From contig BSWB01000001.1 of assembly GCA_033239125.1 (NCBI GenBank), positions 42,009,501-42,073,500 of the forward strand: a stretch of DNA of 64,000 nucleotides, written 5' to 3'. Positions 1 through 9,557 of this stretch are shown piece after piece. The notes beneath the pieces were generated by a model. The model ran no database searches and had not been told where the DNA came from. It was given only the letters and a program-made list of their open reading frames with translations. The position numbers and the translations under genes are program-made. How positions within the stretch are numbered: position 1 is the first letter of the stretch; every line of letters starts with the position of its first letter. This DNA comes from Fagopyrum homotropicum. Taxonomy: Eukaryota > Streptophyta > Magnoliopsida > Caryophyllales > Polygonaceae.

Positions 1-1029
1 GTTGCGTTGTCCGGCAAGTTGGGCGGCACGACGTTCAAGTTGTGTCCTAGTCCGCTCATGAAGCTCAATGATTTGGGCGGCTCGGTTCCCGGCGATGATG
101 TGTTCTCCATCCTTGAGCGGGCAGGGAGTGAAATCCAATGGTGTGTGTGGATTGAGGCCGTAGACAACTTCAAATGGGGACAATTTAGTTGCCGTGTGCC
201 TAGACCTGTTATACGAAAACTCTACAACAGAAAGTAAGTCCTCCTACCTACGTGGGTTGGTCCTAGTGGTGGCTCTAAGTAGAGCACCAAGAGTCCGATT
301 GGTCACCTCCGTTTGACCATCGGTTTGGGGGTGATAACTACTTGAAAACAACAAGTTGGTTTCAAGTTTTCACCATAACGTTCTCCAAAAATGACTTACG
401 AATTTCACGTCCCGATCACTAACGATGGAACGTGGTATCCCATGTAAACGCACCACATTGTCAAAGAACAAGGTGACAGCTTCACTAGCATTTAGGGTGC
501 TTTTACATGCGATGAAATGAGCCATTTTGGAGAAGCGATCGACTACCACGAAAATGGAGTCTTTGCCTCATTTTGACATAGGCAACCCGACCACAAAGTC
601 CATGGATAGATCCTCCCAAGGTCCCATTGGTATAGGCAAAGGGGAATACATTCCATCCGGACCTTGGCGCGACTTGGCATGATGACATGTGATGCAACCC
701 TTACAAAACCGTGTCACATGCATACGCATCCGGGGCCAAAAGAAATGCTCTTGGAGAGCGGAAAGGGTCTTGGTAGCACCGAAATGACCATGGCCCTCAT
801 GAGCTTCCTTGACCAACAAATGGCGTATAGACGAGCGCAGAATACAAAGTTTTCCCGCTCGAAAAAGATAGCCATCGTTAATAAAGAAAGACTCGTGCTC
901 TCGGAGGTCGAGGCATTGTGCCCATATGTCCTTGAAGTCAAGATCCGTGGCATATAACTCTTTGATAAGAGCAAAGCCATGTATCTTGGCCCATATACAC
1001 AAGGAGGGCATAGCGGCGAGAAAGGGCAT
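1..1029 (-). pseudogene. E1 integrase, broken by three in-frame stops
   Basis: Integrase inserts the cDNA copy into the genome. Reading leftwards from 1029, the frame shows the H2C2 zinc-binding module (HEGHGHFG ... CKGCITCHH, about 690-800), then GPWEDLSMDFVVGLP with the first catalytic Asp (about 565-605), IVSDRD with the second Asp (about 410-425), and HPQTDGQTE with the catalytic Glu (about 310-335). The start of the C-terminal helix (ELHERTRTQLERR) lies near 1-65. Stops fall at 568-570 (TGA), 370-372 (TGA) and 244-246 (TAG), all of types that C-to-T change creates. A frameshift near 985-1000 separates it from RNase H. Bases 1-44 are identical to 40554-40597, the same gene region in a second copy. 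Confidence 0.85.
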
Positions 1030-1585
1030 CGGCTACCACATTCTCTTTCCCTTTCTTATGCCGAATGACATAAGGAAAGGTCTCTAAAAACTCTACCCAA
1101 CTAGCATGGCGCCGACTGAGATTTGTTTGACTCTTGAGATACGAAAGAGCCGCACGATCCAAATGAATCACGAACTCCTTCGGCCACAAGTAATGTTGCC
1201 ATGTCTTAAGACAACGAACTAGAGCATATAGTTCCTTGTCATATGTAGGGTAGTTGAGCGAAGGACCGGACAATTTTTCACTGAAGTAGGCAATTGGACG
1301 AGTCTCTTGTAAGAGAACTCCTCCAATGCCCACATTTGATGCATCACACTCCACCTCGAAAGTTTTCGAAAAGTTTGGGAGTTGGAGTAATGGTGCATTA
1401 CAAAGGCGGTCTTTGAGCGCATCAAACGCTCGAGCATGGATATCACGCCACTCAAACGTGACACCCTTGGTAGTGAGCTCATGGAGCGGTGCCGCTACCG
1501 TGCTAAAGTCCTTGACAAAGCGTCGGTAAAACCCACTAAGCCGAGAAAGGCTCGGACCATGGTGACCGTAGTAGGAGTAGGCCAC
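938..1585 (-). pseudogene. E1 RT connection and RNase H domain (frameshifted fragment)
   Basis: RNase H removes the RNA strand during reverse transcription. The fragment starts with the RT thumb/connection motif GFYRRFVKDFS, continues with FEVECDASNVGIGGVL (catalytic Asp in ECDAS), IAYFSEKL, YDKELYALVRCLKTWQHYL and ends with ENVVADALSRR, the standard end of Gypsy RNase H. One frameshift near 1535-1550 separates it from the RT frame and another near 985-1000 separates it from integrase. It overlaps the flanking frames because the breaks are single-base shifts, not deletions of domains. Confidence 0.85.
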
Positions 1586-4041
1586 TCCCGAATAGCACGA
1601 ACTTTATATTCGTCTACTCGTACTCTGTCCTTAGACACGACATAGCCAAGAAAGATAGTGGTGTCCGAGCAAAAGACGCATTTGTCAAAGTTGACATACA
1701 ATTGCTCTTGTCTAAGACACTCGAGCACTTGGCGAAGGTGCCCGATGTGATCCTCCAAAGACGTACTAAACACCAAAATATCATCAAAATAAACAACAAC
1801 AAATGTACCCAAGAATCGGCGCAAGACATGGTTCATGAGGCGCATGAAGATGGACGGGGCGTTGGAGAGGCCAAATGGCATGACAAGCCATTCATAGAGT
1901 CCATACTTCGTTTTGAATGCCGTTTTCCACTCGTCACCCTCGGCCATCCGGATTTGGTGGTAACCGCTCCGGAGATCAATTTTGGAGAAGATAGTGGCGC
2001 CATGAAGCTCATCCAACATGTCATCAAGGCGCGGGATAGGGTGGCGGTATTTGACGGTGATTTTGTTGATGGCACGACAATCAACACACATTCGCCATGA
2101 TCCATCTTTCTTTGGTACTAAAATTACCGGGACGGCACATGGTGATAAAGATTCACGCACATGTCCCCGGTCTAGGAGCTCTTGCACTTGACGTTGTAGC
2201 TCCTTCGTCTCTTCCGGACTTGCTCGGTACGCGGCACGGTTTGGCAAGGAAGCACCGGGCACAAAGTTAATTTGATGTTCAATCCCTCGGATAGGTGGCA
2301 AGCCGGGTGGGAGATCTTTGGGCATAATATCCTGAAATTCGGACAACAACAAAGACACCTCGTGTGGCACATTACTTGGGTCATGAGAAGTAGATAAACA
2401 AAACGGAACAAGTAAAAAGCATGGGAACTTGCCTTCCATGACCGGTTCCAAATCATGCCGGTGAGCTAAGAGTATCCGCGGTTCACACCGTCCTTGAACT
2501 ACGGGATCCGAAGGTGGTAAAGGTGCGCCCGAAGAAACGATGCGACCTTTACTACCTTTGGACTCGGTAGCATGGACAAGAGGGGCGGTGTTTCGGGATT
2601 TGGAAGTACTAGCACCTACAACATCGGGACTCCGGGGGTCCGATTTTGCCGATGCTTTAGCGGACTCATCAATAGTTTGTTGCCTCTTCCGTTCCGTATA
2701 GTCAACCAAAATTTCGTGCGGAGTCATAGGCAAAAGTGTGACCCGTTTTCCATTATATTGGAACATGTATCGATTAAGATAACCATCATGATATGTGCGG
2801 CGATCGAATTGCCATGGTCGTCCTAATAGGACATGTGTGGCGTCCATCTTGATAACATCACAAAGGACCTTATCAACATAGGCGCCAATAGAAAACGGCA
2901 CACAAGCTTGTTGTGTGACGGTGTCACATGCCGTATCGGAAATCCATTGGAGTCCGTAAGACGTTGGGTGGGGGGTCGTAGGCAACTTGAAGTGTTTTAC
3001 CACTCGTTCGTTGACAATATTGCAACAAGAACCCCCGTCAACGATGAGAGAAAGACTCGTATTATTAACCAAGCAACGAGAGTGGAAGAGATTCTCGCGT
3101 TGATCAATAGGAATATGCTCTTTAACAGCCAAAATACGACGAGAAACAAGAGCGAATTTACCGGGTTGTGCTGGGCCGTAAGCAAGCTCGTCATCACAAG
3201 GTTCCATGCCAAAAAGTGGGTCGGTGTCATGGTCATCCTCAATAATGATATCACCGTCATGTTGACCATCGTCGTCCTCGAAATATGTTGGGTCGGCAAA
3301 CAAGACCCGTTTGGTGTTTGGGCAATCACGTTGTACATGGCCAAAACCGCTACACTTGTAGCACACGGGCTCCCTAGGGCGAGCCGCCGATGAGGGTCCT
3401 TGTTGACCTCGAGAGGGAGGCCCCGGTGCCGGGCCACGGTTTGGTGCCTTCTCGGTACCCGTTTGCCTATTGGAAGGACCCGTCCGTTGGGTCCCTTTGG
3501 AAGCGTCGGTATCTGTAGGACTAGGCGCATCTCGAGAACGTGTGTTAGACGGATAAAGATATGGACTCGAGGAAGAGGTATACCTAGAATACCGCGGTGT
3601 TTCGAGTTGTTGCTTATATAGCTTCATGGCGGCATGACATAATGCTCCCAAATCCTTGAATGGGACAATCTCGAGCGGCCGCCGGATGGAAGCATTAAGC
3701 CCACTCATGAACTTGGTGCGGAGGGCGGAGGGGGAGGCCGAGACGCCGGCCTTAATGTGCATGTCCTCAAGTTTAGCCAAGTAAGCCACTGGAGTGAGGT
3801 TGCCTTGCTTGAACTCGGCAATTTGCAACCGCATATCATTCTTAAAGTCCTCGGGCACGTACTTCTTGGTCATGCAATAGAGCAATTGTTCAAATGTCTC
3901 AATCGGTGCCCATCCTCGCCTCTCTCGGGTGAACTCATACCGGTTCCACCAAGACTTCGCATCTCCTTCAAAGTATAGAGTTGCCGCCTCGATTTTCTCG
4001 TATTCCTCCTTATAATGACAATGTTTTAATGCTCGTTTCAT
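1495..4041 (-). pseudogene. E1 gag C-terminal half, CCHC knuckle, protease and reverse transcriptase
   Basis: This is a 848-codon open stretch. Residues 1-150 are Gypsy capsid (FEGDAKSWWNRYE, then MSGLNASIRRPLE), and CYKCSGFGHVQRDC near residue 225 is a CCHC nucleic-acid knuckle. Protease has VDGGS near residue 335 and LLGRPWQFDR further on. RT spans about 570-800 with KKDGSWRMCVDCR, FSKIDLRSGYHQIR, MPFGLSNAP and the catalytic YFDDILVFS near residue 755. The apparent start is not the real one: the gag N-terminus lies at 17296-17783, 27092-27180 and 38299-38704, cut off by insertions. The frame runs out near 1495 after a frameshift at about 1540. Confidence 0.87.
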
Positions 4042-4051
4042 ATCCTGCGCC

Positions 4052-5814
4052 TGTTCGCCCCTAGAGGTGTGTGCAAATAAGTTTTAAATTTATAAAACTA
4101 GAATCAAGCAAGCGAACCCGCAGTGTACGGATCGACGTAGTTAAGCAAGAATTCCAGAGTATCGAACACAGGGATTTGGGTGGAGCGAACTCGATTGCAG
4201 ATTATCAAGCAAATAAATATGGGAGTTTTGCAGATATTAGGAAAACAACAATCCTAAAGTTTCAGGTATCCAGTTGCGGCAATAGATTCAAGATATACCA
4301 ATGATGTAAAGACAGAGTGGAGATATGCAAAGGTATACTAATGTAAGGTAATCGTACGGTTGAGGTTCCAAAAACCTTATGTAACTCACCTACAAAGCAC
4401 TCTCTATACAGGTTGTTGAGGCTCAATATAGAAAGATTTTAGAGATGAGAATTAGTGTCAAATACCCAAACTTATAATCTAAAGATCAAGACTAACTTAA
4501 CCGATTGAGGTTGTTGAGGCTCACAATCGAGGTAGAGGTTGTTGAGGCTTCACTACCACCTAGAAAAGACAAGTCTAAACTAAGCTAAAGCAAATCTTTA
4601 ACTTTGGATTAAAGTAAAAGCAAGTTCGTAAACTAAAGGGAAATCACGGTTAGTTCTTGAGGTTCCACGGCCGTGGACTCAAGAACAGACCGTAATTTAG
4701 GGTTGTCGGCGATTCTCTCTAACTCTCAGGGTCTAATCTGTTTGCGATTGATCTATCATCACCTATGCCACAACTATCAACCCTTCACCTTAGAATTGTT
4801 AAGGGTTTTTAGCCAATAACAGTCATATTGATATCAATTCAAGAATTAAAAGATAAAAAGATGAAAACTTTCAAGAACTTTCAATAATCTTCAATTCAAT
4901 CTCAAAGTCACAAAGAGAATAAGCAATGTCAAAAGATTCACAATAGAACAAATAATCGTAACTCTAGGAAAGAAAAGAAAACGGGATGTCAATCCGTTTT
5001 CCAAATCGAACCTAGTCAAGAAGAGAGATCTTCTTGCAAAAACTTCCAAGAACTACGATCTTCCGCCAATCCGGAGATCTCAACAGCAATCTCCACCAAA
5101 AGTGCGAGATTAGAGGAATTCCAAAAACGAGCGTCGATCTCTTCAAAGAGATGTCAATTGCTTCCAAGCAAACTAAGCAAAACGTCTTCGTGTCTAAGCG
5201 GCGAAGAATGAGGGCAAACGGGTATCCAAGGTCGTAAGCGAGGTGACGGAAATCTTGCTTCGTCCGTCTTTTTATAGTGTAGGGCAAAATGTCGGCCCGG
5301 CCCAATCTTTAAAAGATCGTGGCTTCAAAGTGTGGCGAAAAGATTCGTCAAGATCACGGTCGTGGAAGTGTTCCACGACCGTAATTTAGGGCGTGGAAAC
5401 AATTACGGTTAGTTCCACGGCCGTAGAATCCCCTGGAATGAACATCGAATTCTGACTCCAAATCCACGGCCGTAATTCTGGCCGTGGTTTGTGATACGGC
5501 CGTATTTTAGGGCGTAATTTAGGGCAAGAACGTGATTCTTCCCTAAACTCGTGCATTCCTCAAACTAAGACTCCAAATTGCTTCCAAAGAGTGTCCTCAA
5601 TCTATGGACATATCAACTCAACTCTCCTTTGCTCGTTTCCGTTCGGAAATAGCTCCAAATTACCTATAATCAACATAGAACTAGTGTAGACATCCATATC
5701 GAAAATATAGGTAATACTAGCTCACATATGCACAAAGATCAATCAAAGACTATCAATATGAATAAAATACATTTAGAAAACGTGCCTAAAATATCACAAT
5801 ATTTCATGCTAACA
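4052..5814 (-). repeat. A1 3' LTR
   Basis: 1763 bp, the counterpart of 15533-17295. Differences seen by eye are near 4250, 5240, 5350, 5680 and 5764. In sense order it has the U3 palindrome cluster (5350-5520), a TATA box (about 5269-5276), the leader hairpin (4641-4698), several copies of the word CCTCAACAACCTC (4405-4560), and the ...CGAACA end. Short open frames inside, such as those at 5012-5305, are mirrored in the other LTR and are not genes. Confidence 0.95.
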
Positions 5815-5832
5815 AATAACCCCATATTTAAC
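5815..5832 (-). other. A1 polypurine tract (plus-strand primer)
   Basis: The sense strand reads AAATATGGGGTTATT directly next to the 3' LTR start TGTTAGC. This is where the RNase H-resistant primer for second-strand cDNA is expected. A2 has the equivalent AAAGTATGGGGTTATT at 59209-59225 and C has AAGTATGGGGTATTTT at 28996-29011. Confidence 0.75.
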
Positions 5833-5833
5833 A

Positions 5834-5853
5834 CTTGCTTGTCCCTAAGCAAG
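5834..5853 (-). ncRNA. Predicted RNA hairpin beside the PPT of A1
   Basis: Inverted arms CTTGCTT and AAGCAAG enclose the six-base loop AGGGAC in sense RNA. The same structure occurs at 59187-59206 (A2) and, with changed but still pairing arms (TTTGCTC/GAGCAAA, loop GGGGAC), at 29015-29034 (C). Pairing is read directly from sequence. The function is unknown and could be in reverse transcription, 3' processing or packaging. Confidence 0.6.
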
Positions 5854-7036
5854 GTCTTTCAAAAAGCTTTAAACAAGAGTTAGGATGAAATATGTGTACC
5901 TTCTTTCGGATGAATGTGACTTCTAAAGAATAGATCATTCTCAAACCTTGCTTCAATCGTTTTTCAAACTTTCACACACTTAATCAAAGAGTAAAAGGCA
6001 AGGAAAATTCATGAATCAATTTAACTTCAAAACAAGCATTATAACCTTCAAACATTATCAAAATCAATCATAAGAAGCTTCAATTTAGATCACCAAGTCA
6101 TATAACATTCTTTTGATCTTAAGGACTTTCAAAGAAAAGGTCTAGAGTATGGAAGGGAAGGGAAAACTTTAAGGGAAAGTGGTGCATAAATCCGGGAAAG
6201 TGGACAACTACCTTCTTCTTCTTATGCGGTTCCCGCAACACTTCAACTTAGAGCTTCGCTCTCTTCTTTTCATTTTTCGACTTTACTTTTGGAGTTATGG
6301 ATAGAGGTGCACAAAAACCGAAGCCTAGGAGATTGACGTTTCTCAAAATTGCAAGAGATGCCTCAAACCCTTAGCGCACATACCATAATCCGCTAGGAAT
6401 ATCGCTCAATCCGACTTTGGCAAGACACAAACACCCGGCTATGTGAATGGTGCCGAGTTACTCATCGTCATGATTGACTTCCCCAAACCTATAATTTCTT
6501 TCTATTTAATTGATTGCAAATAATTGCTCTCATGGCCCTCCCACATCAAACATGCCTTTTTCTCATTCACTTTTCCAAGTTCCCGGATAGGTAAAGGAGG
6601 CTAATATTTCAATGAGGAGTTAGATGATCAAAGAAAGAGGAAAGAAAGTATCGAATTGCCTTAATCATTTCAACAAGAAGTATAGGAACTTATAATGTGA
6701 TTTCAACTTCAATTTCTCAACATGATTTAGGTAACGTTTTCACATTATAAAACTTGCAAAAGAGGTAGAATTCATTCATTCAATTTCTTTTCGATTTACA
6801 ATCCTTTTAAGCATGCAATTGTCATCAAACTCAATTCGCAAGTAGTGATTATCATGGAAATCATATCAATTCATTAGAAGCACAAAATTTTCAAAATTTT
6901 TCAATTTTTATGGGTTTTTAAAGTTCTTTTTCATGCAATGCAAGAATGAAAGGTATAACACATAATGAACATGCAATGATAGTCTTGAAATGAAAGCAAC
7001 ATAGAGAGTAGAGTTATTACAAACTTTTTAGTACAT
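5854..7036 (-). other. A1 non-coding 3' spacer between the two polypurine tracts
   Basis: About 1.2 kb with no meaningful ORF. It is not random: blocks such as 'aaccgaagcctaggagattg', 'ctttggcaagacacaaacac' and 'ccgagttactc' recur in A2 (58550-58720, opposite orientation) and, more diverged, in family C (29490-29690). Conservation of untranslated sequence between Athila families suggests an RNA-level role. No tRNA, satellite or insertion is visible in it. Confidence 0.6.
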
Positions 7037-7053
7037 CCCACCCCATACTTAGG
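7037..7053 (-). other. Second, internal polypurine-like tract of A1
   Basis: Sense CTAAGTATGGGGTGGGAT lies about 110 nt downstream of the env-position ORF and about 1.2 kb upstream of the LTR. It shares AAGTATGGGG with the LTR-proximal PPT. The same tract is at 57972-57989 in A2 and 30234-30251 in C, at comparable distances from the LTR. Confidence 0.6.
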
Positions 7054-7157
7054 ACGAACATTGTCCCTAATGTTCACAAGAAAGAACAAAAGAAAGATAA
7101 GAAAAAGAAACTCACAAGTGGTGGCGGGAATGTCTAAAACGAACGGTCATGCATCGA

Positions 7158-8726
7158 TCACTGCGGCGCCGGTGGAGGTGGGAATGGAGAGAAACTCGGA
7201 TCATAGAACCGCCCAAACTGCTGGCGGTAGACGTCCCTCATCATGTGGTCAAGGTCGTCTAGGCGTCCGTCTCTAGCATCCGCCCGGATCTCTAGCGCTC
7301 CGACTCTCTCCGAAAGTCCGGTAGCCCAATCCGGCATCCTCTCATACCATCCCGGGGCGTGATCATACCATGCGGGGGCATCTGCTGGTGCTGGTGCTGG
7401 TGGTGGCGGTGGTGCTGCTGGCTGCGTCGTGGACCAAGGAGGGGGTGTGCTGTACCAAGTGGGAGGTGTAGTCATCCACGTGGGCCTCTCACTCACGCTG
7501 GCGCGGCGAGATGATGAGCCTGAAGCTCTAGCTGGGCGTGGAGAGCGCCTAGGTACATCCGGGGCCGCCTCCGGCTGATCCGGAAACGTGCCGAACTCCT
7601 GCTCCGCTCCTCCACCACTCTCGTACTGCTCTCCCATCTCCTCCTCATCCACAACTGGTGGTGGAACGTAAGGGGGAGCTACAAGCCTGTTCGCGTGCAT
7701 CGCAGCGAACGTCTCCTTCCAATTGTGGCGTCCCGCCACAATGGAATACTCTGGCAGCCACTCAATACCCCTGCCTGTCCTACTCTCCCAAGGCATGCCC
7801 GCATAAGGCGGACCTCTATGTGTGGGGAAGATGAGTCCCCTAACCATGAATGCATGTAATCCTAGAGGTACGGCGGGTATGCGGGTGCAAGCTGAAAAAT
7901 CCACACCAAAGCTCCTAGCTATGTGGGTCACTATCCCACCATATCCAATGTTCCCCCTCGATTTATTCTTGAGTTTACTCATCGTCGCCGCCAAAAGAGT
8001 AGCACAATCTGCGCGGCATCCATAAAGCATACTGTAAAGCAGGAATAGCTCATCCGTCTTGATCTTTTGGGGCGTCTCCGTCCTAGGAAAGAGACACTCC
8101 GAAAGAACACGGTGAGCTATCTTCAAGGCTAGATGGTACATCAATCTAGCCTTGGTATCGGCGGGTTGCCAACGGTCCTCGTCGGCGTAAATCATAGCCA
8201 CTTCCGCCCAAAAATCCTTGGCGGAAACGCCTCTAGGAAGTCGACCGTTGTAGGTCTCATGGAACCCGAAAATGGTCCCGAACTCAACAATACTCAACTG
8301 ATAGTCTCGATTCATGAGACGGAAGGAGACGGTCCTATCAACATGGCTGTGCTCGAAAGACGTCACAACCTCTCGGGTGATCTCCTCATAGGCGTCTTCA
8401 CGAATGTTCGTGAAGACAAGCAATCCGGCTCTATCCAAGAGCCATGTAAGATCGTCAACTACGTTGAGAGGATGTAGATCCTCCAACAACAAATACCTAG
8501 GGCCAATCACTGCCCTCTTCTCTATCCTCTCAAATGCAGCTAGGTGGTTCTCATGTATGGTTGGGACGCTAGGGTGAGGTGGTGAAGATGGAGGTGAAGG
8601 TGAGGATGGTAGTGAGGGGGATGAGGGTGGTGGTGCCCTAGAGGTGGAGGGGTTGCCCTTTCTTTTCTTATTTTGGTCCCCTTTCTTCTCCTTTATCCTT
8701 CCTGAAACTCTCCTTACGAAATCCAT
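7158..8726 (-). CDS. A1 env-position ORF (Athila ORF after pol), intact
   Basis: 522 codons starting MDFVRRVSGR. Residues 4-25 are strongly basic (RRVSGRIKEKKGDQNKKRKG) and resemble a nuclear-localisation signal. Residues 28-56 are a Pro/Ser low-complexity stretch. Residues ~60-340 form a globular region conserved with the A2 copy (IGPRYLLLEDL, DLTWLLDRAGL, FGFHETYNGR, MYHLALKIAHRVL, MLYGCRADCATLL, GIEWLPEYSI). The C-terminus is acidic, then Pro/Trp-rich (WYDHAPGWYERMPDW), then a likely short coil. Athila ORFs in this position are traditionally called 'env-like'. I see no signal peptide and no membrane-spanning segment, so an envelope role is not supported by the sequence. A leader hairpin (8737-8793) and a TATA box (9161-9167) precede it. 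Confidence 0.85.
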   Translation of the reverse strand: MDFVRRVSGRIKEKKGDQNKKRKGNPSTSRAPPPSSPSLPSSPSPPSSPPHPSVPTIHENHLAAFERIEKRAVIGPRYLLLEDLHPLNVVDDLTWLLDRAGLLVFTNIREDAYEEITREVVTSFEHSHVDRTVSFRLMNRDYQLSIVEFGTIFGFHETYNGRLPRGVSAKDFWAEVAMIYADEDRWQPADTKARLMYHLALKIAHRVLSECLFPRTETPQKIKTDELFLLYSMLYGCRADCATLLAATMSKLKNKSRGNIGYGGIVTHIARSFGVDFSACTRIPAVPLGLHAFMVRGLIFPTHRGPPYAGMPWESRTGRGIEWLPEYSIVAGRHNWKETFAAMHANRLVAPPYVPPPVVDEEEMGEQYESGGGAEQEFGTFPDQPEAAPDVPRRSPRPARASGSSSRRASVSERPTWMTTPPTWYSTPPPWSTTQPAAPPPPPAPAPADAPAWYDHAPGWYERMPDWATGLSERVGALEIRADARDGRLDDLDHMMRDVYRQQFGRFYDPSFSPFPPPPAPQ

Positions 8727-9557
8727 TTTTTTCCAAAAATCACGGTCTGTTCTTCAGGTTCCACGGTCGTGGTTTACCCAGAGACCGTGATTCGTCTCAG
8801 AAATTCGTGAATCTCAGCAAATTCACCAACAATCACCACAACAAGCAGTCCTAATCTAATTCCTTCCAGTCTTTGTCAGTTCTTCCTAAAAATCTATAGC
8901 AAAAACGAACCAAATCCGCGAGAATCGAGAAGAAAGAAATAACCTCTTTTTCGGATTGAAAAATCCAAAATGTGTGTTTGTTGATCGATTTCCACTCGAT
9001 TTGTTGTTTGGATCTTGTTCGTGGTTGGATTTGCTGCAGTTTAGGATGAAGAATCGTTGAAAACGATTAGGAAACGAAGAATTGGGAGTGGCTGCGGGTT
9101 TTCGGTATCTAGGTCGTGGAATTGGGGAAGAATTTTGGTGGTTTTGTGAAGAAGTGTGGCTTTTATACTCGCAGGCAAAATTTCCAAAAATCACGGTCTA
9201 TCGGTGCATTCCACGGCCGTGGAAGTGTACGGAACCGTGGTTTTGATGATTTTTCACAGGCTTTTGAGAATTACGGCCACTGTAGCTATGACGACCGTAA
9301 TTTAGACCGTGGAACCTTCTGTAAAGCTTCAAAGTCCAAATTTCGTCCCTTTTCTTCGACATTATCCCTCCTTTCTCCTTTTCCATCGATCCTACAACCA
9401 AAAACACGAACATACCGGAAGAAATCGAGGCAAAATAAAGTGAAAACGTCTATTCTAAACTAGTCTATGAATCGAAAACAAAAACAAAAATGCAATACCT
9501 TGGGTTGCCTCCCAAGAAGCGCTTTGTTTAAGGTCCGTAGCTAGACCAATCTTGCAC
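8727..9557 (-). promoter_or_regulatory. A1 pol-to-env spacer with a putative internal promoter
   Basis: This 830-bp untranslated spacer lies between the pol stop and the ORF start at 8726. In sense order it has a CACGGCCGTG palindrome cluster (9312-9189), the string ATTTTGCCTGCGAGTATAAAAG with a TATA box at 9161-9167, a ~430-nt leader, and the nested hairpin 8793-8737 ending 11 bases before the ATG. The LTR U3 has ATTTTGCCCTACACTATAAAA in the same position relative to its own palindrome cluster, so the two look like copies of one promoter core. Transcription from here is inferred, not shown. Confidence 0.6.
9161..9167 (-). promoter_or_regulatory. Putative internal TATA box for the A1 env-position ORF
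   Basis: Sense TATAAAAG, about 435 nt upstream of the ATG at 8726 and about 20-30 nt downstream of the palindrome cluster. A2 has TATATAAA at 55855-55862, 432 nt before its ATG. Confidence 0.55.

Noticed and set aside
5012..5305. 97-codon minus-strand frame in the A1 LTRs (also 16493-16786)
   Set aside because: Present in both LTRs and overlapping the TATA region. No protein family is recognised, and it is likely incidental.
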